A stretch of 26,340 nt of DNA from contig JANWHO010000225.1 in the NCBI GenBank assembly GCA_025450375.1, forward strand, positions 1 to 26,340, written 5' to 3'. This document shows positions 13,851-22,136 of this stretch, piece after piece. Both the position numbers and the translations under genes were made by a program. The stretch comes from Chloroflexota bacterium (GTDB taxonomy: Bacteria; Chloroflexota; UBA5177; JANWHV01). Under the pieces are notes generated by a model that had not been told where the DNA came from, did no database searches, and saw nothing but the letters and a program-made list of their open reading frames with translations. Positions within the stretch are counted from its first letter, which is position 1. The number at the start of each line of letters is the position of its first letter.

Positions 13851-14992
13851 TCACCGCCGCAGGGGCCCGATCACGTCCTCGCCTCGCCGGTGACACGGCG
13901 CCGCAACTGGAGCGGTGGACCAGTACGGTGGCCCGCCCGGCCGCAACTGGAGCAGCCGGTGCAGCATCGCGGCTTCCATGCCCGCGAGTTCGGCAAGGCG
14001 TTTGGCGGCGCGACGAGGACGACCCTGGCCCGTTTCGCCCGGGCCAGGGTGACAATGGAGCGCACGGTGAAGCTCTTCCCACAGCCCGGGCCGCCAGTGA
14101 GCACCGCCACCTTCTCGGTCAGGGCCAGACGGACTGCCGCGCCCTGTTCGGGCGCCAGCGTGCTCCTGGTCGTACGCTGCAACCATGTCATAGCCGCCTC
14201 CCAGTCCACACGCTGAAAAGTCGGTAAGCGCTCGGTCGATGCCTGCAGCAGACGGCGGAGTCCGTGCGCCAATGACACCTCGGCGCGGTAGAACGGCACC
14301 AGGTAGACGGCCGGGATTGTCGCGCCGCCCGCAGGGCCTGGGAGATACTCCGTGATTACCCCTTCCTCCTCCGAGAGATCCGTCAGGCAGGTCTCGACAA
14401 GCACCGACTCCACGGTGAGAATCGCCGTTGCGGTGGCGATCAGGGCGGCTTGCGGGAGATAGTAGTGACCTTCGTTGCTGGCCTCCGAAAGCGTGAACTG
14501 GAGTCCCACCTTGACCCGTTGGGGGGCTATCGTGCGGGATGCCCATCGCCTGCGCAATCGTGTCGACGGTCTTGAAGCCGATGGCCCACACATCTCCGGC
14601 CAGCTTGTAGGGCTCGTTCTTGGCCACGGAGATACTGGCGTCCCTGTAGGTCTTATAGATGCGCACGACGAGCGAGGTGGACACTCCCACCCCCTGGAGA
14701 AAGAGCATGACCTCCTTGATCGCCTTCTGTTCCTCCCAGGCCCGACCGATCATCGACGTGCGCTTGGATCCCAAGCCCAGCACCACTCTGGATGCGACTT
14801 CCAGACACCGCGCAGGCGGAGACTCTCGCCCGGCTGTGCGCCAAGCAGGGAGCCGACCACGGTAAGCAGGCCACTGCCGCCCTGTGCGGTGGCGACGCGG
14901 GCGACGGTATAGCCGGTCTCCTCATTGGCGTAGGTGATCCGTTCCAGGACTGCATCGAGGGTCGCAAAATGCACCTGCGGGGCTGTGCTCAT
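13851..14992 (-). pseudogene. recD2: RecD2-type DNA helicase, decayed and truncated
   Basis: Three reading frames together spell parts of the RecD2 (YrrC-like) helicase. From 14992, frame one gives the N-terminal OB region (VLERITYANEETGYTVARVA, LLTVVGSLLGAQPGESLRL). After a jump that skips roughly 60 residues, a second frame (about 14780-14520) gives the helix-hairpin-helix region (IGRAWEEQKAIKEVMLFLQG, DVWAIGFKTVDTIAQAMGI). A third frame (about 14530-14030) holds the ATPase start with Walker A (VAVLTGGPGCGKSFTVRSIV), and the frame then switches back to AAKRLAELAGMEAAMLHRLL. Everything after helicase motif Ia, more than 300 residues, is absent. Multiple frameshifts, an internal deletion and the missing core motifs make this a dead gene. 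Confidence 0.85.
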
Positions 14993-15551
14993 ACTTCTAG
15001 GGTACCAAGAGGCAATAGACCAGTCGGCTTAATCTCTAACCGTATCACCGAATGGCGCCCTTCCAGAAGAGCCAGGACCGCACCCATCCGTCAAAGCTCC
15101 GGTCGGAATGTGTATCCCTCTCCGATGACGCGGTTTGCCTCCGGAGCACGCAGCTTGGGTACGCCCTCCAGGTTCTTGATCCGCGCCAGATCGGCTCGCG
15201 GCGCGCCATGAGCGTCGGGCAGACATCCACGAAGCCTTCCTCCGCTTGGCTGCCGCTGGATCAGCTTAGAGGCTTCTCGATCCTGGTCGTGGAACGCGGC
15301 GCCGGGCAGCTTCATTCGGCGGCCGGCGCGAGTGAATTGCGGGCACGCGAGACCTGGGTCGTACCGAGCGCCGCGAGACCGTGCCAGCTGGAGGGAAACA
15401 TCCAGCTAACGGCTTGCATGCCGCCTCGTCTCCAAAACGGTAGTCAGAACTCGACGCAATAGGTTCCGAAAGGTGATCTCCGGGTGCCCAACTCCTGATC
15501 ATCGGGAGCGGATCGCCGCTCGCTTGATGGCGCCTACACAGGCCCAGCCGA
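14993..15551. other. No recognisable gene (about 560 bp)
   Basis: Several short frames exist on both strands but none has a ribosome site plus family-like sequence. A minus-strand stretch around 15091-15210 (ADLARIKNLEGVPKLRAPEA then NRVIGEGYTFRPEL) looks protein-like and could be the tail of a lost gene; I cannot assign it. No inverted repeats or target duplications of an insertion sequence were noticed. It separates the recD2 ruin from the end of the peptide-type operon and may be a recombination scar. Confidence 0.5.
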
Positions 15552-16745
15552 TCACAGCGGAATGGTCAGGCTCTCCAGGTCGCGGGGGTAGTAGGTGAGC
15601 AGTTCACTGCCATCTTCCGTGATTAGTACCGTGTCGGAGTGGCGGAAGCCGCCCAGCTCGGGCGCGTAGAGACCTGGCTCGACCGCGAACACCATGCCCG
15701 GCTTCAGCACCGTATGATCGCCGATATCCAGGAACGGTCCCTCATGATTGCGCAGCCCTATTCCGTGCCCGGAATGATGCTTCCAGTAGCGCATCAGATC
15801 ATGTTCCTCGTAATAGACGCGTACGGCGCGATCCACGTCGGCGCAGGTCGCTCCCGGCCTGAGCGCGTCGAAGGCCACCTCCTGCGCTGTCTTCATGTGT
15901 CCGAACAAACGTTGCTGCTCGGGTGACGCGGGTCCGATAATCATGGTCCGCTCGATCTCGGAGTTGTAGCCCCACAGTGGGGCCAGCGTGCCGGAGACCA
16001 GCACGTCACCTGGTTGAAAGACCACGTTGTTGGCCATCGCGTGGGGAATCGCCGAATGCCGCCCGACCTGGCCCCGGTAGATCGCGCCGGCGCCTTCCCA
16101 AAACATGCTCTGGGCCCGATACAAGGATCCCAGGGTGTCGATCATGGCCAGCGTCGCCTCGTGGCCGGCGCGCAAGCTTACCTCTGTCTCCGTCGCCCCC
16201 ACCCGCGTGTATCGCTGCAACAGTCGGTGCGCCAGATTGGCCCACTTGACGCTCTCGCGAATGAGCGCCTGTTCGGCGGCGCTTTTCACCATCATCAAAT
16301 CCTCGATGAAGTCGCCGACTGGGATCACTGGATTTCCCAACAACCTGGTCAGCGACGGCCCGCGGTAACCCAGGATCGCGGGGTAGCCATCGAGGTCGGC
16401 GCCGACCCGGTCCGTCACGCCCATCGTGGTAAGCGTGGTCTTGAGCACCTCCATCGGATGAGGGTCGTAGGGATATTCGACGTAGTGATCAACCCGAGCG
16501 AAACCGGTCTGGATCCGCGCGTGCTCGACCTCCAGACTGGGCACGAAGAGCGCTTTCTCTCCCGACCGGTTCATAATGAAGGCGATTGGCCGTTCGGTGG
16601 GGAAGAAGGCGAACCCCGTGCAATACAGGATGTGGAAATTATCGAAGAGCACGGTGCCGTCCAGGTTTTCCGCCCGGAGATGATCGAGCAAAAGGGCGGC
16701 TCGCGCGTCAAACTCGGCGCGGCTGATCTGGATCGAGGGCTGCAT
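15552..16745 (-). CDS. M24-family creatinase/Xaa-Pro-dipeptidase-like protein with altered metal site
   Basis: A 397-residue protein, ATG at 16745 after AAGGAGGAAGC. Residues 1-150 form the creatinase N-terminal domain (LLDHLRAENLDGTVLFDN, ILYCTGFAF); the pita-bread domain follows. Typical M24 metal ligands are D, D, H, E, E. Here the first position reads VLVSG (Ser251 for Asp) and the second NSEIERT (Glu263 for Asp). His327 (HHSGHGIG) and Glu356 (AVEPGLY) are kept, and the last is RHSD (Ser370 for Glu). Creatinase itself is a metal-free member of this fold, so a non-peptidase amidinohydrolase-like or other C-N hydrolase role is possible. Last gene of the peptide-type operon. Family is certain; activity is not. 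Confidence 0.88.
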   Translation of the reverse strand: MQPSIQISRAEFDARAALLLDHLRAENLDGTVLFDNFHILYCTGFAFFPTERPIAFIMNRSGEKALFVPSLEVEHARIQTGFARVDHYVEYPYDPHPMEVLKTTLTTMGVTDRVGADLDGYPAILGYRGPSLTRLLGNPVIPVGDFIEDLMMVKSAAEQALIRESVKWANLAHRLLQRYTRVGATETEVSLRAGHEATLAMIDTLGSLYRAQSMFWEGAGAIYRGQVGRHSAIPHAMANNVVFQPGDVLVSGTLAPLWGYNSEIERTMIIGPASPEQQRLFGHMKTAQEVAFDALRPGATCADVDRAVRVYYEEHDLMRYWKHHSGHGIGLRNHEGPFLDIGDHTVLKPGMVFAVEPGLYAPELGGFRHSDTVLITEDGSELLTYYPRDLESLTIPL

Positions 16746-16830
16746 GCTTCCTCCTTGGCCGGCGCTCCGAGCCGTCCGATAGCTATGGTGACGTGGTGCC
16801 CGCGACCGTTAGGCCGCGAGTATGTATCGT

Positions 16831-18120
16831 CTACTGATCGCCCAGGCAGTCGCTGAATCGATCAAGATGGGCCCGGTCGTGGGCCAGGGTAAGCGAATGA
16901 TGCGAGAGCGCCCCGGCGGACAGCCAGACCCCGCGCTCCAGGGCGCGGGCCGCGAAGGCGGCGTGCATCTCGCGGTTCGCGGCGGCCGCCGTCCGATAGT
17001 CCGTTACCGGCCCAGCGGCGAAGTACCAATGAAAATTGCCGCCGCGCCCGCGAAGAATGGCCGGGATGCCTAATTGGGAGGCACGCCGGACAAAGGTGAC
17101 TTCAAGATATTCGGTAAGCTCCTGAAGCCGCGCCCAGGTCCTTGGCTCCTGAAGTTTGGTCAGACTGGCCACCGCCGCCGCCATGCTCACCGTATGCGCG
17201 TTATAGGTGCCGACCCAGGCACAGGCGCCGCCCGGCGCGCTGGCCATCAGGAAGTCGCGCCGACCGGTCACGCACGCCAGAGGATAGCCGTTCGCGATAG
17301 CCTTCCCAAAGGTCGACAGATCGGGGGTGACGCCATAATACTCCTGGGCCCCGCCCGGCATGACCCGGAAACCGGTCAATAACTCGTCGAAGATTAGCAG
17401 GATGCCTTGTTTGGCGGTAAGCTCCCGCAGCGTGTCTATATACTCCTGGGTAGCTTCGATGTAGCCGATGTCCATCATCACCGGCTCGATAATGAGAGCG
17501 GCCAGCTCATGACCATGGTCGGCAAGCAGTTTCCGCGTCGCCTCGAGGTCATTGAACGGGAGAATCAGGGTCCGCCGGCTCTGCTCCGCGTCGGCCCCCC
17601 GGTGGGTCACGACCGGCAGCGGCCGCTCCGCCGGCCCTGCTTGTGAGAGATCCGGCCACGCGGAAACATAGACATCGCTATGCCAACCATGGTATGCCCC
17701 TTCCACCTTGGCAATCCGGTTCCGCCCCGTCACGGCCCTCGCGATTTCGAGCGCGTGTATCACGGCCTCGGTCCCACTATTGGCGAACCGGACCATCTCG
17801 GCTGTCGGGACACAGGCCAAGAGCAACTCGGCGGCCTGGACGGACCAGCGCGTCTCGCTCCCCGTGGTCACGCCGTCCGCCAGGGCGGCTCGCACCGCCG
17901 CCGTTACGTCCGGATCGCCATGGCCGAGAATAATGGCCCCGTTCCCACACACGAAATCGGTATAGCGGTTGTCGTCAATATCAATCAGATACGGCCCCAT
18001 CGCCTGGCGGAAATACAGCGGATGCGGCGCGCGGGCGCGGGTGTTGGAATGGACCCCGCCCGGTACTCTATCCCGCACCTGTTCGTAAAGCTCCTGGCTG
18101 CGCATCGTCCCCAAGGTCAT
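16831..18120 (-). CDS. Glutamate-1-semialdehyde 2,1-aminomutase-like class III PLP enzyme
   Basis: Translates to 429 residues. The ATG at 18120 (MTLGTMRSQELYEQVRDRVP) follows AAAGGACGAGG; an extension upstream is rejected. Motifs in order: VPGGVHSNTRA near the N-terminus, FANSGTEAVIHALEIARAVT for cofactor phosphate binding, AYHGWH, LLIFDELLTGFR (Asp contacting the pyridine nitrogen) and DLSTFGKAIANGYPLA, with Lys273 as the likely Schiff-base lysine. This is the GSA-aminomutase branch of class III aminotransferases, many of which act outside haem synthesis on beta- or omega-amino acids. Its place among peptide transport and deacylase genes, with no haem genes nearby, favours a catabolic amino-group transfer or aminomutase role. 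Confidence 0.9.
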   Translation of the reverse strand: MTLGTMRSQELYEQVRDRVPGGVHSNTRARAPHPLYFRQAMGPYLIDIDDNRYTDFVCGNGAIILGHGDPDVTAAVRAALADGVTTGSETRWSVQAAELLLACVPTAEMVRFANSGTEAVIHALEIARAVTGRNRIAKVEGAYHGWHSDVYVSAWPDLSQAGPAERPLPVVTHRGADAEQSRRTLILPFNDLEATRKLLADHGHELAALIIEPVMMDIGYIEATQEYIDTLRELTAKQGILLIFDELLTGFRVMPGGAQEYYGVTPDLSTFGKAIANGYPLACVTGRRDFLMASAPGGACAWVGTYNAHTVSMAAAVASLTKLQEPRTWARLQELTEYLEVTFVRRASQLGIPAILRGRGGNFHWYFAAGPVTDYRTAAAANREMHAAFAARALERGVWLSAGALSHHSLTLAHDRAHLDRFSDCLGDQ

Positions 18121-18142
18121 AGCCCTCGTCCTTTCTGGCTGC

Positions 18143-18262
18143 TCACCGCGCGTCGATTGCCAACGACGAAGGCGAATGCATCGCATCATAGAGGTGGGTG
18201 AGAAACGCCTTTTGGTCTTTCATCCGGGCGTGCGCGGCATGAACGACCTGATCGCCAAAGTA
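18143..18262 (-). pseudogene. In-frame continuation of the DUF885-like gene beyond a TAG stop
   Basis: Directly after the TAG at 18263-18265 the same frame runs on for 39 codons to a TGA at 18143-18145. The extension (YFGDQVVHAAHARMKDQKAF and further) looks like the C-terminal helices expected in the family. The TGA leaves only 22 bp, including the ribosome site, before the next gene, matching the tight packing of the operon. The best reading is that the TAG is a recent nonsense mutation (or a sequencing error) and that the ancestral gene ended here. Stop-codon readthrough is possible but unsupported. Confidence 0.6.
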
Positions 18263-19300
18263 CTAAGCGCAGATGAACGGGCCGCGGATCGGAAGCTCGA
18301 TCAATCGCCAGCGCGCCTCGGCCCAGGCTTCATCCCGATAGCGGCGCAGCAACGCCATCCCCTCGTCGCGCCGTCCTTGCGCGAAGAGATGGCCGGCCCA
18401 GACCCCCACGGCGGCGTCCAGGCGGACGATCAGGCGATTGATCCGCTCGGCCTCCGTCTGGTCCCAGCCCACCAGGGTGAGGCCGATTTCGCCGATCCCC
18501 TCGAACAGCGGCGAAGTTGGCGTATCGGTCACCACGAGGAGGCCATCCTCGGTCATCTTTCCCTGCTCGACCAACAACTCACGGCGCAAGATATGGGTGC
18601 TATGGCCGGGATACGCCTCATGGCAGGCCAGGTGCTTCAAGTCCTCGTGCGTGAACTGGATGTCGAGGTTGATGCGCACGAACCGGCCCACGTATTCGCA
18701 GTACGCGTTGTAGGATAGTCCACCCTCACCTTCCACGTGAAACTGAAAATCGTCCGGGAGGGGAAAGAATTCGCGGTGAACCCATTGGCGTGCCTCATCC
18801 ATATAGCGCGTGAGGGTTGGGATGACCTGATCGCGCGGGACGGCGCGGCTGGCGCGAAAGGCGGCAATCATGGCGGCGGTTTCGCCGCTAAGGCCCGCCG
18901 CGCGGAGACTTTGATCGAGATCATGCAACAGCGGCTCGAGATCGGGGGGACTTACCGAAATCCCAAGCAAGGAGCCCGTCAGTTCCTCATAGGGGATAGC
19001 CTGCCCTTCTTGCCAAAGGCAAAAGGTTTCTATCGCGTGCAGGTAATCCTGAAAATACCGGACGCGGCCCGTCGTCAATCCCAGGGAGTCCACCTCACGC
19101 TCCAGTTCCTTGACCATGGCACGCGCCTGGGCATAGCTGGTGATCGGCGTGGGCGGCGTCCGTGAGAGATTGATCGCCACCCAGCCCTCGCGGGCCAGAC
19201 CCTCGAGATCGGGCGGCAGTACGCTCCGATAGAGCGCGTCGATGCCCAGGACCAGACCAACCAGGCGCCGCGCGAAGTCGTGCTCCGCCGATCCGATCAT
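18263..19300 (-). CDS. DUF885-like putative zinc metallopeptidase, possibly C-terminally truncated
   Basis: A 345-residue protein whose ATG overlaps the stop of the preceding deacylase gene by four bases (ATGA), implying translational coupling. The key motif is HEAYPGH at 227-233, the signature of DUF885 proteins, whose fold resembles M1/M32-type gluzincins; a downstream FEGIGEIG (267-274) may supply the third ligand. Full DUF885 proteins reach about 550-600 residues, so this is a short variant lacking much of the usual N-terminal part. The frame is closed by a TAG after FICA, yet family-like sequence continues beyond it. Predicted cytoplasmic; no signal peptide. A peptidase or related hydrolase acting on the imported compound fits the context. 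Confidence 0.75.
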   Translation of the reverse strand: MIGSAEHDFARRLVGLVLGIDALYRSVLPPDLEGLAREGWVAINLSRTPPTPITSYAQARAMVKELEREVDSLGLTTGRVRYFQDYLHAIETFCLWQEGQAIPYEELTGSLLGISVSPPDLEPLLHDLDQSLRAAGLSGETAAMIAAFRASRAVPRDQVIPTLTRYMDEARQWVHREFFPLPDDFQFHVEGEGGLSYNAYCEYVGRFVRINLDIQFTHEDLKHLACHEAYPGHSTHILRRELLVEQGKMTEDGLLVVTDTPTSPLFEGIGEIGLTLVGWDQTEAERINRLIVRLDAAVGVWAGHLFAQGRRDEGMALLRRYRDEAWAEARWRLIELPIRGPFICA

Positions 19301-20223
19301 GACAGCGCCTCCGCCGTTTGCAGGTCACCGACCATGAAGCCGTAGTCGCCCGGCTCGATGCGATGGGCCGTGGGATGGGTCAAGATCATGACTCCTTGTT
19401 CAAGCGGGCAGCGCATTTCCTCGAGGAGGGCGAAGCTGAGCGGGCTCACCACTCGGCCCAACACCTCACCCTTGGTCACCTTCGCTCCCACCATATCCAC
19501 CACCGGGACGAAGAGCCCACCCTGGCGCGGGCGGACGATGTCGATGCGGTGGAGTAGGGTCTGTGGCGGCAACGAGAATTGGCGCTCGGGCAGCATGCCC
19601 AGCTCGGCCAGGACATTTTTCAGCCCGGCCAGGCCCTGGAGGGCGAAGGGCTCCTGGGGGACAAGGCCCCCGCCCAACTCGACCACCACGGTTTGGATCC
19701 CGGCTTCCAGGGTTACCTCGCTGGTCGTCCCGGTGTAGGGATGCGCCGGTTGGAACAGATAGGGGCGGCCAAAGGCGCGGGAAAGCGCCGGAGCATTGAG
19801 CAGGTAGACGTAATCGACCACGGGGAAGAGTCCCCCGGCATGCAGATCGATATGCACGTCGATTTTGCGGAGAAATTCGGTCGTGATCGTGTGGGCCAGC
19901 TGCTCGGTAAGCCAGCCGTCCGGGTCGCCGGGAAAGACCCGATTCAGATTGAGCATGTCAAGCGGCGTGTTACGACTAAAGCTCTGGAAGGCAAGGGGGT
20001 TGGCCAGGGGCAGGAGCAGTAGGCGGCCTTTCAGGGCTGCCAACGCCTGGTCCTCGGCCAGGCGCCGTAGAATCTCCACGCCGATCCCTTCGTCACCATG
20101 GATGGCGGCGGAGATACCGACCGTCGGGCCTCCGCCCGTGCCTTGCAATTCATGTAAGGGCAGGATGAGCGGTTGCCCGCTAGCGAGGTTGGTTATTTCG
20201 ATTGGATGGTAGGTATGCCGCAA
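19297..20223 (-). CDS. Succinylglutamate desuccinylase/aspartoacylase-family deacylase
   Basis: Translates to 308 residues from a TTG at 20223 (reads MRHTYHPIEITNL), chosen because AAGGAG sits at 20231-20236, seven bases upstream; the frame extends further back but would overlap the permease gene. Zinc ligands are seen as HGDEG (His42, Glu45) and HIDLHAGG (His128), with the substrate-binding segment LNLNRVFPGD at 91-100. A beta-rich C-terminal part (RPRQGGLFVPVVDMVGAKVT, GEVLGRV) is standard for the AstE/AspA-like subgroup. Such enzymes cleave N-acyl groups from amino acids or related amides. It lies between the permeases and the DUF885-like gene and probably acts on the imported substrate. 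Confidence 0.9.
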   Translation of the reverse strand: MRHTYHPIEITNLASGQPLILPLHELQGTGGGPTVGISAAIHGDEGIGVEILRRLAEDQALAALKGRLLLLPLANPLAFQSFSRNTPLDMLNLNRVFPGDPDGWLTEQLAHTITTEFLRKIDVHIDLHAGGLFPVVDYVYLLNAPALSRAFGRPYLFQPAHPYTGTTSEVTLEAGIQTVVVELGGGLVPQEPFALQGLAGLKNVLAELGMLPERQFSLPPQTLLHRIDIVRPRQGGLFVPVVDMVGAKVTKGEVLGRVVSPLSFALLEEMRCPLEQGVMILTHPTAHRIEPGDYGFMVGDLQTAEALS

Positions 20224-20230
20224 TGGTCTT

Positions 20231-20236
20231 CTCCTT
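20231..20236 (-). promoter_or_regulatory. Ribosome-binding site fixing the TTG start of the deacylase
   Basis: AAGGAG on the minus strand, seven bases before TTG at 20221-20223. No ATG or GTG in frame at a suitable distance competes with it, so this site decides the start and shows the gene uses a rare start codon. Confidence 0.65.
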
Positions 20237-20267
20237 CGGTATGACCAGGGCGCCTCGCGGTCCTGGC

Positions 20268-21128
20268 CTATCGCCGCGCGAGCTTCGGATTGAGGCGGTC
20301 GGTCAGCCCGTCGCCCACCAGGTTGAAGCCGAGCACGGTCCACATGATCGCGATCCCGGCGAAGGTCGAGAGATTGGAATCCTGACTGAGGAAGCGCAGG
20401 CCGTCGGCGGTCATCAAGCCCCAGCTCGCCGTCGACGGCTGGACGCCGAGGCCCAGGAAGTCGAGCGAGGCTTCCGCCACAATCGCCGCGCCGACCCCCA
20501 GGGTTGCCAGCACCACGATCGGTCCGGCGATATTGGGCAGCAGGTGGCGCAGCATGATGCGCCCATGCCCAGCCCCCAGGGCCCGCGCCGCCTCGACATA
20601 GAGTTCCTCTTTCACGCTCAGGGTGGTCGCGCGCACCAGGCGGGCATAGCTGGTCCAGTAGGCCAGGGCGAGGGCGATCACTACGTTCTCCGCCGAGGGG
20701 CCCAGGGCGCCCACCAGGGCCAGGGCCAGGAGAATGATCGGGAAGGACAGGACGATGTCGCTCACCCGCATCACCAGCATATCCAAGGGGCCGCCGAAGT
20801 AGCCCGCCAGCAGGCCCAGCGTGGCCCCGATCAGCGCGGTCAGCAGGACCGAACTGAAGCCCACTTCCAGGGAGATGCGCGAGCCATAGATCACCTGGGT
20901 CAAGATGTCCCGGCCATAGTTGTCAGTACCGAGTAGGTGTTGCGAGGATGGCGGCGCCAGATTATTGAAGATGTCCATCTTGTTCTCGGGGTAGGGCGCG
21001 ATGAAGGAGGCGAAAATGGCGGCCACGACCACCACGCCAACCATGGCCAGCCCCAGCCAGAGCCCGGCATGCCGCCGGAGGGCGCCGGCCACCTTATTGA
21101 AGCCGAATCCTCGGATTGACCAGCCCAT
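20268..21128 (-). CDS. Dipeptide/oligopeptide-type ABC transporter permease, DppC-like
   Basis: A 286-residue membrane protein. Its ATG lies 35 bases inside the end of the preceding permease gene, so the two are translationally coupled. The N-terminal span (LWLGLAMVGVVVVAAIFASF) is followed by the DppC hallmarks HLLGTDNYGRDILTQVIYGS and RVSDIVLSFPIILLALALVG, the EAA loop YVEAARALGAGHGRIMLRHL, and SLDFLGLGVQPSTASWGLM. It ends in RLNPKLARR, also typical. It pairs with the DppB-like protein. Family members import di/oligopeptides, but also nickel, glutathione, opines or amides; the substrate is unknown. Confidence 0.95.
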   Translation of the reverse strand: MGWSIRGFGFNKVAGALRRHAGLWLGLAMVGVVVVAAIFASFIAPYPENKMDIFNNLAPPSSQHLLGTDNYGRDILTQVIYGSRISLEVGFSSVLLTALIGATLGLLAGYFGGPLDMLVMRVSDIVLSFPIILLALALVGALGPSAENVVIALALAYWTSYARLVRATTLSVKEELYVEAARALGAGHGRIMLRHLLPNIAGPIVVLATLGVGAAIVAEASLDFLGLGVQPSTASWGLMTADGLRFLSQDSNLSTFAGIAIMWTVLGFNLVGDGLTDRLNPKLARR

Positions 21129-22074
21129 ATGCCAGATCCACCACCAGGTTAACTATGGCGAACATCAGCGCGATGACCAGCACGCACCCCTGGACCACCG
21201 GGAAGTCGCGGGCCAGGATGGCGTTCACCGCCAACCGCCCGAGGCCGGGCCATGCGAAGATCGTCTCGACAATCACCGCGCCGCCCAGCAAATAGCCAAA
21301 CTGCAGGCCGATGATCGTAATGACCGTGAGCAGGCCGTTGCGCAGGGCATGGCGCCAGATAATGAAGCGCCGTTTTAGTCCCTTGGCGCGCGCGGTCCGA
21401 ATATAATCCTGTCCGAGCGCCTCAATCATCGCCGATCGCACCATCCGCGTGACCACGCCAACCCCGGAGAGGCCCAGGGTAAGGGCGGGCAGCAACAGGT
21501 GCGAAAACAGCGCCGAGAGGGGACCGGAATCCCCACTCGCCAGCGAACTGAACGCTGGGCCCAGGGCGGGGCCGATCCCAAATGATGGAAAGAGCCCGAG
21601 GTCCAGGGCCAGGATCTGGACCAGAAGTGTGCCCAGCCAAAAGACCGGCATGGAGGTTCCCAGTTGGGCTAAAGCCATGGCGGCATAGTCCAGGATACTG
21701 TTGCGGTAGACCGCCGATGCCACGCCGAGCGGAATGCCGATCAGCAGCGTGATGATCATCCCCGCGATGGCTAACTCAACCGTATTGGGGAACGCGAAGC
21801 CAATCAAGCTGCTCACGCTCTGGTGCTGGGTCAGCGAGGTGCCTAGATCCCCGTGAGCAAGCTGGCCCACATAGCTGAAAAACTGCTGCCAGAGCGGCTG
21901 GTCAAGGCCGAGCTGGTGGTTGAGTTGGGCGACCTGGGCCGCGCTGGCGTCGGAGCCCAGAATGACCAGAGCGGGATTGCCGGGAATCAGATGGACGATC
22001 AGAAAGACAAACAGAGTAATGCCCAGGATCACCGGGATGAGGAGCAGGAGGCGCTTCAGACAATAGTTGATCAT
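21094..22074 (-). CDS. Dipeptide/oligopeptide-type ABC transporter permease, DppB-like
   Basis: A 326-residue protein with the DppB N-terminus (LLLLIPVILGITLFVFLIVH then LIPGNPALVILG), the segment LAHGDLGTSLTQHQSVSSLI, about six membrane spans, and the EAA loop IRTARAKGLKRRFIIWRHAL. GGGAG is about ten bases before the ATG at 22074. It follows the binding-protein gene by 62 bp and overlaps the DppC-like gene. Together they should form the import channel. The cognate DppD/DppF ATPases that usually complete such an operon are absent; the next genes are metabolic enzymes. Confidence 0.95.
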   Translation of the reverse strand: MINYCLKRLLLLIPVILGITLFVFLIVHLIPGNPALVILGSDASAAQVAQLNHQLGLDQPLWQQFFSYVGQLAHGDLGTSLTQHQSVSSLIGFAFPNTVELAIAGMIITLLIGIPLGVASAVYRNSILDYAAMALAQLGTSMPVFWLGTLLVQILALDLGLFPSFGIGPALGPAFSSLASGDSGPLSALFSHLLLPALTLGLSGVGVVTRMVRSAMIEALGQDYIRTARAKGLKRRFIIWRHALRNGLLTVITIIGLQFGYLLGGAVIVETIFAWPGLGRLAVNAILARDFPVVQGCVLVIALMFAIVNLVVDLAYGLVNPRIRLQ

Positions 22075-22136
22075 GGCCGCTCGCTCCCGTTAGTCGCGAG
22101 GGGGCGCGGCGGCGATCCCGCGCCCCCTGCCGTACG

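Noticed and set aside
13690..14082. A longer ParA reading frame starting at 14082
   Set aside because: The extra residues read through the recD2 remains in another frame, show no family resemblance, and are preceded by no ribosome site. The excisionase-type domain begins just after the ATG at 13689.
20224..20343. N-terminal extension of the deacylase to 20343
   Set aside because: It would overlap the DppC-like gene and adds an arginine-rich stretch absent from the family. The TTG at 20223 has a good ribosome site.
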